From positions 1-64,000 of the forward strand of contig WEDG01000420.1 of assembly GCA_017591395.1 (NCBI GenBank): 64,000 nucleotides of DNA. Direction: 5' to 3'. Below, one piece after another: positions 24,501 through 36,500 of this stretch (position 1 is the stretch's first letter; every line of letters starts with the position of its first letter). The notes beneath the pieces were generated by a model, which saw only the letters and a list, made by a program, of their open reading frames with translations, had not been told where the DNA came from and made no database searches. Both the position numbers and the translations under genes were made by a program. This stretch comes from Schistocephalus solidus (taxonomy: Eukaryota > Platyhelminthes > Cestoda > Diphyllobothriidea > Diphyllobothriidae).

Positions 24501-27500
24501 GCCAAGACTTAAGAGTTTTTGGGTGATTTTTAAACTAGGCCTGCTATTGGCAACAAAAACAGCAATATACCTTTCTAGGTCTTGCAGCAATAAACTTCCT
24601 TTACAGACCCAAAGGAATATTTGAGAATTCCGACATGGGTAAGAACGAGATTGACCTACAAAAGGGGTTTTCATCAAGTTTGGCTATCAAATCTGGTGTA
24701 TAGTGTTCATGAGTCAGTTTTGTTTAGTTGCCAGCATTTGAGGTTCCAAACCATATCTATTAATAATTTCTGTTAAATGTGGCGTTCAGGTACTAGATGC
24801 ATTAACTCACGGATATTAAAATAGCTGCGAAACGGCTAATGATTTTGGGAGCTTGAAACAGACTGCCTAGTGAACATAACGAGGTAAACTCACAGGCTTC
24901 AATGTGAGCTTGCGAAAGCACAGGCTTTTTCTGGAATTTCCAGGACAAATTTGCAGTTTTCATCCAAACATTTTATGAAAGCGAGATTACAATTTAGCTA
25001 TAAGTTTCTTAGAAGAAGAAGATTGGACTAAGCGATGGTTGTTAAGAAGGGGAGGAGTATATTTCAAGGTAATCAGAAACTTTTGATCTGGAATGAAATT
25101 AAATCTAGTATTCGAAAAGCTGAGCTTTCTCTACCGTTAGACCGTGGTAGCTAAGTCTTTTTAGGCTGCTCATCCAACTCACCTTTATATAGACCTTGAT
25201 GACATCATACACAATTAATGAGCCAGCACCCAGTATGCTGCGTGCACACGAAACAGCGATTAGGATGGAAATAAGGGAATAAGTGACCACTACTCCCCCA
25301 CGTCCGAAGAGGAACATCGGCACAACGAAGGGCACCATGCGAGCACCTTGAAACAAGAGATAATTACTAAAAGTGGGCCAAAACATTATGCAAGGTGCTG
25401 GCATTATAAAGACTAAAGCATAAATAATACCGAAAAAGAACGAGACCAGGCTGGAAGAGACAAAAGTTTGATCAGAATCAGCAAAATCACACCGTTAAAT
25501 CTCCTAAATTCGCCTTGACTGTGCAATCTCCACTAATTTAAACGCTTGCTCGGGAATCAATACACTGCTTGCTTCGTTGAGGGAATGCTCATTTTGATAG
25601 AAGCGAACAGGCAAACTCCAGGATAAAGTTCAAGAGGGAAGATGTGATCGCTATAACAAGAAGCTTATTGACCTGACGTTTCGGATTCTCACTCGAACCC
25701 ATCATCAGAGACAGCCAGAGGCAAGGGTAGGACAGACACAAGTTGCGCAGTGCTTACAGTACGTACTGGCCAAGCGATCACATGCGCACTACAATTAACA
25801 GTTCTAGCTATCACAACTGGGGGTCGTAATTGGTGCGATAATGACTTGGCCGTCCGCGTCCTTGATTTCAGCATCGATGTTGCATGTTGGCGTAATAATC
25901 ACACGGCCATTTGGTCCACCGGCATTGGAGATGTTGGCCACCCGCGTCCCTCTAACGCGACTGACTCTCTCCTGCCCATACAAAGCCTCTGCACAGAACA
26001 TGGGAACGCGAGGTTATTGCACTTGTTGATGGACTGCGGGCCTGCGAACCATGACTCGAGCAGATCGCGGCTCACACGGTTGAGGGCTAGCGTCTTTGAG
26101 AAGTAGACGATCTCTGGAACAAAACTTTGTTCGTCTGACGTTTATGCTTCAGCCCAGCTTCAGAGGCAGTATCAAATACAGGTAATTTGTACACAGGGAG
26201 TTGCATTATTTATAGGATACCTTCCCTATGACGAAGTCCCATCCTTCATCCCGGATGATTGTCTCTATTACCCTTATCTGCAACTGTCTCTAATGATGGG
26301 TTTGAGCGAGGATTCGAAACGTCAGGACAAGAAACCTCCTGTTCGAGCGCTCGCCTAATCTCCCCCTGAAATGCTCATGCGTAATAAAGCGTCATTGTAC
26401 GCACAAAATTAGGTTTGCATTCCCTAGCTCTGACTATGAAAGCTTTTTGATTTATACGTGAGAATTTTAGATCCTTTCAATTGCATTTGTTTAAAGAAGA
26501 ATTCGTCATTAAAGGTTTATGCTTGCTCTTATCATGCAATTGAATAAATTCTGAGTAAATATTGCCTCTTGCAGACAATCCATTGCTTTAGCTGACTTTT
26601 TGATGGCAAAAGAAACAGCTCCAAAGTAATTCGAAAAAAATGCTTCAAAGCACCACATTACAAAATCAGAGTAACTGCTTGTGGTTGATGCACCGGTGTA
26701 GTGTGTTTATTTATCTTCCAGACCTAGAGCAACAGGAATCAATACGTAAGTAACTTACAACAGCGTGACCGATGAAGGTAGGAATTATTTGAAACCGAAC
26801 AGGTAAATGCCTTCGTGGTCATGATTAGGAGAGTTGAAGTCCCAAGACAGAGAGAGATTTTTTCTGAGTAGTCTGTCTCCCAGCATATAAAATCCAGAAA
26901 ACATCCAACCACGGGACAATCTATTTTTCAGCAATCTGACAGCTGAGGCGATATAAAATTCTGTGGGAAACAGAAATTCCGCACTCGCTGTGATAGTTGT
27001 AAAATTCCCGACTTGAGCGGCTCAGAAATATCGAACCAGTCTACTACTGTTGGTGCAGACTTTAGCTTCCTCAAGGAAGCCTATACTATGCCTAACCGAG
27101 ATTCACCGGTCCACGTCGAATAACAGCCAGTCACAAATTTCAGTTGCGTAGAGCAGACGGCGCGCCCTATTTTTGTTAATATCATGTGTCAGCAGATACG
27201 TTTTTAATAACTCGAAAGGCCTGAGAATTGGAATATTCCGGGTGGTAAAAGCATGGGTATGAGTAGGAATTAATGTCACCTTCCGTTTTTTATCCACTCA
27301 TAGAGCACGGAATTTAAAATGTAATTCATTTAAATATCTTTTCGATTCTTTGATAGTGATGGTTAAAAGAAAGCAAGGTTTGCACAAATTCCGTTCTCAC
27401 ACAGAATAGGTACAGCAACTGCTCTTTCTAATCAAATCCTTGATTCTTTCATCCAAATTTACATTGCTAAATGTCAGGGGTCGGACGATACATACAAAGC

Positions 27501-30500
27501 CTTTTCTGTCAAAGCCCGCCCTGCTTGGACATTTAAACAAGGTTGAGACTACAGTCGAGTTTAGATCAATTTTCGGACCATATATTTGGCCACGGCGTCT
27601 TACCTTTTTTAGGATGGAAGCATTCGGTAGATGCTGCCACTTAATTCACCATTACTAAGACACAATGAGAGATTAAATGGTCAGCTGAGAATGTGGAGGT
27701 TTGAAGAAAACTGGTCATAAATTCGGATCCATCCACTCTGTATCAAATTTTTCTTGTGACACCAGCCGAGGAGATTGGGCGCACTGACTGATGAAAAATA
27801 TTGATGATTTATTTAGCTACGCTTTTCCGAAAAATGCCTTTTTGCATACAAATATTTTACTATATAATTTTATAAATCAAAAGTATTAAATTTTTTAGTG
27901 GAAATCCGTGTTACATTGTATGTTAGCGCTTTCGTATGCAAAATATGCATTCTTCCTAAGAAAGGTCATTTTTTTACTGTTGTATGACTTTGGGTGACGC
28001 AGAATGGGCTGATTTCGCTTTAAAGCATTGTGCTGTCAACTTGATGACAATTCATGAGTAAATAAATTTATTGACAATAGGACATGTCCAGCTCAGAATA
28101 CCGACCTCGTTGCCGTCCCCATGCAGTCGGTTTTTATGAGGACAGTGAGAATCAGCCACAGGAAATGGACATCTCCAAACTTGCGTTCGCCTTATGAGCT
28201 GGTAGTGCACTAAAGTTTGGGAACCCGAAGCAAGGCTAGAAAATCGTTTTTTTTCAGATCATACCGTGTTGTTGCTGTGCAGTCCTAAGGAGATCGTGGC
28301 CAACGGAGGATGAAAGAGCCAGGTACCCCAGCCCAAGGCAAGTGGAAAAAACGAAGGGAATGGTGAAAGTAGCGAAAGAAGCCAGAATGAAGCCAACGCT
28401 GCCATGATTCGGTGTCAAGGCGATTCCGAGTGACCAATTGGCCTGACAGACGAGGACCCTACTCCAGACAACTTTGAGAGGGGATGAGAAAAGGAGGATT
28501 AATATGAAAACATTTGGCCGATTCTTCCTTAGCAGAATTCACAACCATCTTGGACAAATGCCCAAAACGAAAATTCAATACGGCTTTGGCTGCAAACAAA
28601 AATTATTTAAGATGTTGGCAGACTAATTTTGAACAGACGATTCGGCCACAAAATAGAGAGGGAAACTAGGATACATTTTACAGATAAATAAAATGTTTCA
28701 GTCATTCCTGCACTCAATTAACCGGACTTTTCACAATTCCGACGTATATAAGCAATCACATCAAACCGATGGGGAATTTTGTGAAGGTAAATGATAATAT
28801 ACACAGCTGGATCCGTCCCGTTTTACGTAAATAACTGGTTCAAGGGAGCGCTATATTTTAAGCGTTGCCAAAATTCTCACCAACGCATTCCGACGACCAG
28901 GGAAGAGAGGATGAGGGCGCGAATGCACTGAATTTCAGCCCAATGAACGAAAAGAGTGTATGCACTGATTACTATATCTACTGATGAGACACAGTTGAAG
29001 TGCAACATAAATATCCTCATTTCCCAGCAGAAGCAAATGGCGTGCAACATATATACAAAAGAGAAGCCGTGTGTCTTATTTATTGTACTAGTAAAGATTA
29101 AAAATATACCATAACATACGCATTGCGGCAAGGATGGCCGAAATTACTGATGCGCGATCACCACTTGACAATGGATCCACAATTCGAGGTAGCACACTTT
29201 CGTTGTAACACCTGAGAAGCTTGTAGAAGCGATCTATGGTTCCTAAAAGGGGGCAAAAGTTAATTAAAAAAGGCAAAAATTAAAAACGTCAACGTGCTGG
29301 GTCTAGTAAAAACTCCAAGTCCTTTGGTTTTAGATAAAAAAAACAGAATGTCACTCTGAAAAAAGCATCTAACATATGAAAGCTAGTTTCCAGAGACTGC
29401 TTAAGCCGCTGTGGTATTTTGTAACTGAGAAAGAATGGAAGGTTTATTTACAATAGGCTTTGCTCCAAAGATAATTTCTCAGTGGTCTTTGACTATTTAG
29501 ATTTAGAAACCTGTGATATGCTTCAAAAGAGTTAGCCTAACACAACCACCCAAAAACGTTTGCAAATATTGATGAAAGGTGATGATATCACTTGGTTAGT
29601 TAATTAGTTTTTTAAATCTCTCTTAAAAACCTCGTAGTAAAAACGTCGGCATAAAATATAGGGGCCTGAAAAGTTATATTTTTGGCTGTGTCAATCACAC
29701 GCTTCTTACGTTGGCCTACGATTGTAGTCTGGTGCATTAGAAAAATGCCATTTGAATCAGCTCTGGGTATTGTGCTCTTGACTGTGAATATTCGGCTGGA
29801 TTAAGGACTTGAAGTTACTAAGATTTTATAGAATGTGACTAATAAAGGGATGGAAACCATGCAATTTGGATAAATCGAAATGCATAGCAACTGTTTGGGA
29901 AAGATAAACTCAGTGATCTCACTGAAAGTATTCGTTTTAAGAGGTTTAAAAGAGATGCCAGAGCAGTGCTGCATAATAACACTGTTGTCAGAGCAATTTA
30001 ACCCATGTTTGCTAAAAACCAACAGTGAACTGCTATAACACCTTGAAACACTGACAAAACAGAAAGGACTCGTCTCCACACAAATAAAAACTTTCTAAAC
30101 CAAACGCTTTGACATGAACTAGACCAAAAAACCTTTACTGTTTTCAGATATTGCTTGACGCCTACTACACATTCTGCGTGACAGAAAGTTGTTAGAACTG
30201 AAATTGAAAGCTATGCCAGCAGTTCGGAAACAGTATGGCCCCCTTCGTAATGCTGAGACCAAAATTAATCATGTTGTGTCTAATTTAAACTAAAATAAGA
30301 TTCGGTGTGATCTGACGACAGTTTGACCGTCGTGCGCGATGCGGTCCACCCTGTGCACCACAGCAGGGTGGCATGGGGACCGTGGCTTGCACAGGAAATA
30401 AATTATAGTGAGAGGATATTTGCACTACATATCCGCACTCTCTCCTCCCCCACCTGGGAGAAGGCGCAGATGTCTGGCGCGGCCGGAGTCATCTCTAATC

Positions 30501-33500
30501 GTGCCGCCGCACTTGGCTGGGATCCAACGGAGTGGGGGTCCCATAAAGGCTACGTTCAGAAGAAGTCATTGCAGCCTGACTCTCAGTCCACCAGTCAGCC
30601 ACTTCGCACAAACACACACTGAGGCGGCCACGCAGTCCTAATTATCCTGTCGATTGGCAACCTTCCAAGCCACGGCTTTTAGCGCACCATGAGAGCTTCA
30701 AGCTCATCATGTTGTGTGTAATGAGGAAAATGGTCCGAGCTGTCGACTTCACGATCTATTCCCAGACCCCAGCCACCATCCGAGCCGGTCGGTGTACTGC
30801 TGCTGGGAAAGGGCACAACTACTGAATGACCTCGTCTGAACGTACTACGAACATGACCTGGCCCCACAAACACAAGCGCCAGGATTTCAAAAAGGGGTTT
30901 AGCGGCTCACATCTAAAATGTGTGAGATAGGCAGAGGTCACGTTAAGAAGGAGCCATTGTAGCCTGATTCTAAAACCACCAGTTATCCACTCACGTGCAA
31001 ATAAATATTGGCCTGCTTGTAATAAGTAGTTGGCAAACTTCCAAGACACGGCGCTTGGCGCACTGTCTTATGGATGTGTACCTATATATATGCAGCAGAC
31101 ACATCAGCAAAACTCCTGTCTGGGCTTTTAGCTAGTACCTATGTCGGGAGTACGGTACAACATCTTTGTCATGTATACAGTGCATTAACTAACTCATGCA
31201 AAATGCAGAAAAATTTACGAAAGATTGACAATGACTCGCAAACAGGCATCGACGCATGTAACAAAGCTTTAAAATATTAATGAAAAGCCTTAAAAGAATT
31301 TAAAACATAAAGGAAATGTGAAAAATCATATTACACTGTTTAGTAAAAAATAACCTTTTGTTAAAAAGCGGCAAATTCTGGCAAGGGGGGAAATCCCTGT
31401 AAATGCGACGAATGAATTTAAATATAATTTTCAGGTGATAGCTCAAGCATTCCAGTTTGTGTATATTAAGGGACATATCCCTTCGTAAGATTTCTTTATA
31501 GGTTTTTCTGGTGTTAGGATAGAATTATTTTCAGATCTTCCTTGAAATATTTCACGATTTTCATTGCTATAAATCAATTTGCAATAATTTCAGATTCTGT
31601 TCTATGCGTTTATCAAAACCTTTAAAATAAGATAGTTCTTAAAACATTTCCCGAATTAGTGAGCTTTCGGCTATTCTTTCTATTATTGATAGCCGCTGGC
31701 GTCGTATTTGTAGATTCAACCAAACATGAAAACGAATTGCCAAGAACTATGAAAATCCACAGCAAAAATGGTCGTTAGTTTATCTAAGATAAATCAAAAA
31801 CCGTTTAAAATAAGCTATCTCTTTAAAAATCACGCTAATTAGATATTCCGCTGAAGAATATATGCAGACTTTATTTTTTTTTCCAAGGTTAGTCAAGGTG
31901 AATATGCGGAATTTTTATCGATTTTGTGACTTTCCTGAAAATAGGTGATACAGTTTCGGTTGCTTCATTTCTTTGCTTTACTGTCCCGTTTTAAGATTGA
32001 AAATACACAACGGAGTATCCGAATATATGCCAAACTTTTGCGATAACTGTTTATCATCTGTCTATTCCATTGCTTAATTCTGGATTACCGGAAACTATGT
32101 TATACATAAAGTATCCTATCACATACTTCCAATTTACCATGAGTGTTTCTATAGTCCATCTCCACAGTATCCTGTACGTATTTTGTTAAGGGTTTGCATT
32201 TTCACCATAGATAAACAACATTTCAGGCAAATAAGTCTTTTCCTGCATTCTGTGGCAAAAACGTCGGCATTTTGCACAAAATAATTTTTAAAGTTAAATT
32301 CTTTTATTGCTTTTGGAATAAAATGCACTTTCTTACATTTGCTTTTTACCTGATTTTGATTGAAATAAAATCAAAATTTCCATTTCCAGAAGCGATTTAT
32401 TTGAAAATTGTCTTATTTTATAAATTATATTTCATAGTACAATGCAGAAAGACTATAGACTTTGCTTCCTGATACTTAGTAGCATAGGATATTTCTTGGA
32501 TGTCCGGCACCCTCTGATTTCACTGAAATCCTGCCTGTTTCCCTTCAATATATCAGACTGAGCATTCGGTGTTCTCTATGAAAAGGATTTATGAGCATCA
32601 ACTCCACTCAAAAAACCAAAATAACAAGACCAAATATAAGCTAAAACTACTCACTCAAATTGTGATTACACATGGCATGAGTTAGGTCACCTACTGTATA
32701 TATGGAAGAAAAAAATGAGGCGATTTCTGGGAAAAGAGATCGCTTCACCTTTTCCTTCCATCTCAACACCTGGAATCAATAACTTCACACATATCCACAT
32801 ATTTATGGTAGGAGAAAACAAACCGATCTCCGTGGGTGAATAACATGACCAAAAAAGACACTGGAGGTTGGAATGTCCATTTCTGGCTTATTAACCGTTA
32901 TCAGCCAACCATACAAAACCCCAGATTTCACGGCACCCGATGTGGAGACACACAAGAATATGGCTTCATATGTATATGATAGTAGTCATACCAAGAGGAT
33001 AGTGGCGCGTATTGTGGAAGACGGAGCATATGAGGACAGCACACATGCCCAGAATGAAGAGGGTTATCATAGACATGATAACGCGGAAACTTCCAAGCTG
33101 TGAAATGGCCACGAAGGAGCAGATGGTGATGAATAAGTAGAAAACTAATAGATCTCTGTTGGGTTCTACGGACACGGCTATCAGCACGTCAAGTCCATCT
33201 GTATCAGACATTAAAGAGAGTTAAATATTTTTAGTACTGGTTGATTTTTCATTATTTTGACCAATTAAGTAAGGTGAATGCAGAAAAATCAATGTTATCA
33301 TTCAAAATTTAAAGGAATTATTCTCAATAACGCAACGCAGTTGATGCTAATGTTGGTGTTATCTTTTGAGCAAGCAAGAGCTAAAATATCTGAAAATGTC
33401 AATTTTCGCATAAGGATGGAGTAGACTGTAAACGCTGAAATCTCTCTCCGCCTTACCGATTGGAAACAGTTATAAAACTAGACTTCCGAGTAAATACCTT

Positions 33501-36500
33501 TTCAAATTCAAACAGATAGTTCGAAATAGTGAGGAGATGAAGAGCAGATGTTGCAGATGCCGTAAAGCAAACGCATCTAAGAATCGTTTCGGAATCATAA
33601 ATTACTCCGTTAACTTACTTCGCTTAGATAAAATTAACCAGCATCCCCTTTTAGAGCACCAATAAAGTTATTAGTGTCTATTTATTCTATCATGATTGTA
33701 GTTTTGTTTTCTAGAAATGACAGGATATCACAAACCCGAATTAATGCCCACCCAGCTTTGCAGCTTCTATAAATAAGAGATATTACGGCGTGGCGGGATT
33801 CAACACAAACGTGAAATGAAGGCTGCAAGAATTACATGAAAAGTCGATCTACTTATTGAAATAGAAGATCAAAGCATGTTTAAAAGTCAATATTTACCTT
33901 CTAAAATGAAAAAAAAAATATATGACGGCCTGTTCTGCCCTTACTTAACATACGGTCAAACATTTCCAGATTAAAATAAATAATTATCTTGTAGTGTGCA
34001 CCGACCGTTCTATCAATAAATAGGCGACAGTATGGAAATATTAAAATTTGTGAAATTCTATTCGCTACTTTTGAAAATATGGTCGAAAATGGCACAATTA
34101 AAACCAAGTGCTAAACTGAGCCACAAATTGGGGATCAATTAAACTCTTAGTGAGCACACGAATTCACACCATATATACAGTAGATTGCCTATCTAATGAA
34201 AAGTCAACCGAAATTATGATGTGTTTTGCTTTCAAAAATAAAAACTGAAGTACAGTTGTAATATTTTTTATCCTGCAGTTTATCTCTAAAATGTTTCTTT
34301 CCCTTCAGGGTGCTGATGCTTGAACGAGTATTGTTCTAGCCACCGGCAAAAACAACACGGTAAATAAGGACTTAAATATCCTTTCTTGAACTCATGTGGT
34401 AGAAAATTACGGCTTCCTGGAATTCGAGACTTGAGAAAGTGAACATTTGGTTTTGGCCATGGTTTGCACTTTATAAGCACTATGGATAAATAGACAGATA
34501 TGGCACTTTATGAATGGACATTTCACGGTCTTCAAAATCTCATAATTAACATGTTTTTCGAAACCGCAAGATGTATGCTATTTAAGTATAAAATCCGAAT
34601 AAAACGTAATTTTCCGTCAAATTAGTGCGAGAAAGAATATTTATATGCCTATTTTCCATACAGTGTATTTGAATTGATAGGAGCATATAAAATAAATAAG
34701 AAAAATTAATACTACTTAAGCAGTCGTTTTTCAGTGCTCTTTTGATAGACATTCAAAAGAGGCTCATTAAAAAACCGAAATCTTAAGGTAAATGAAATAT
34801 CTTGGGAACAGACTGCAAAATAACAACTTGAACAGCTATAAGTAAATTTTGGAATCGAAAGCACTTTTCCGAATTTCGGTTGGCATTTTATGAGATAGAC
34901 AATCTACTGTATTTTCCGAGAAAAGGGATTTTAAAGAAGCATGTCTCCTACTGAGCATGACACGGAAAAAGCTTGTTATGTCAGCCGTCAGAAAGATGGC
35001 AATGGTGGCGATGTGAGCAGTCTTGCCGAATCGACTTCTGACGATCTGAGGAAAGCTTTTTGCTCCGGGGGCCTTGATGCGCATTTCAAGAAGGATGAAC
35101 GCGAAGGCTGAGGCGGCAACTGAGACGTAGATGGAAAAAACCACTGGTGCAGTGACGCCGAACTGTAAAAAGACACAAAAAAACAGTGTAAAGAAGTTGT
35201 ACAGAAGGTGATGATCTCACCGAGTACTCCTTAATGCTGACTCTAACAACAAGCTTCCTTCGTATTCATCGAATGGTTTTGTTCAGTTTATTTTTTGCTC
35301 TTTCTACATCTCAAAGGAACCAAAGGACTAAAAGTGCCAGCTCCCAGATTCTTGAAGTTGTCTAGTAACTGACCCTGGTTTCTTTTTCTTTTAAGTTCAT
35401 TGCATTTTAAGGCATTATATGAAATAGTTGAAAGCGGTGGTGAGTCATTGTACGCAAATAACCGAAGTATATGGATTCAATATTAAAGAGCTATAACTTG
35501 ACATCACCAGATCGGCACATCTTCAATGTTTAGAGCAGGGAGCAGCAGCTTTGCACACATCCAAAATTTAACTATGCATGCAATGGTGAGTTAACTGGAA
35601 TAGCAACAAAGTTACTATTTGATCGTGCTACACGGCAGAACTGCGAGTAGTTCAATTGTTTCAATCCGTTCTCGTCCAGCGTGGCCACAAAAAAGTTTTT
35701 CATACGACAGAAAACAGCTGAAGGAACATCTCAAAATATGTTGAGGTCACTAAATTCTGCCTTCGTTCGAATTTTCAACTTCAGTGACTATCATTGAAGC
35801 AAAAAACTGGGAGGTGAGCTCGCCAATCGTCACTAAAGCACCATGACACCTCTGAGTTGGTAACATTGCAATTAATGTGTTATGTTTACCCAAAGTGTCC
35901 TGAATTTACGCTTTGTTTTTTGAGATCGACACACATCGAATGTGATGTTTTTCCACCTGATGAGAGAGATGAGCACCTGCAAGAGATATTGTTCAATACT
36001 GCCTAATACTAATGAAAGGTTTCATGGAATTAAGCTAGGCGTGTGACTGAACAGATGAAAATCTTAACAGGGTACATAGTGATTTAACATTGGGTAAGGT
36101 TTGAAACGCATTTTGACTCTAGTCTATGATATTTTTTGTTGAAGAAGCCTGGTTAAAGATTCTGTTTGTTGTGGTTTACAGACTATTTTTTTCACTTGTT
36201 TCGCTTAAAAATGACTAACAACTCAGTTGGAACCAAAAATGTACATTAATCCTTGACTTATAAGACAAATATGTGAAGAGGAGAGGAACTCACAGATCGG
36301 GCAGATTCGATAGAGCTCAAAAGGAGTGTGGGACAAATAAACTGAACAACAAGACTTGAAATTGTCAGGCCCAGGTCACCTTTTCCCACATTCAAGTCCA
36401 GATCTGCCTGAATAGTAAAGAGAAGTCCAGTATTTTTAAAGAAATGGGTTGAATTCTCAACCTGGGACTCATGAAAAAGGCAGTTGATAAAAAGCCTAGC

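Noticed and set aside
25346..25450. Longer version of gene 2 exon 7 starting at 25450
   Set aside because: A TTCCAG acceptor is there, but its phase does not fit the preceding exon; the acceptor at 25347 restores frame and family spacing.
29110..29120. GTATGT donor at 29119 for gene 2 exon 5
   Set aside because: The motif is stronger, but it leaves phase 1 where phase 2 is needed and shortens the helix before VLVCQANW.
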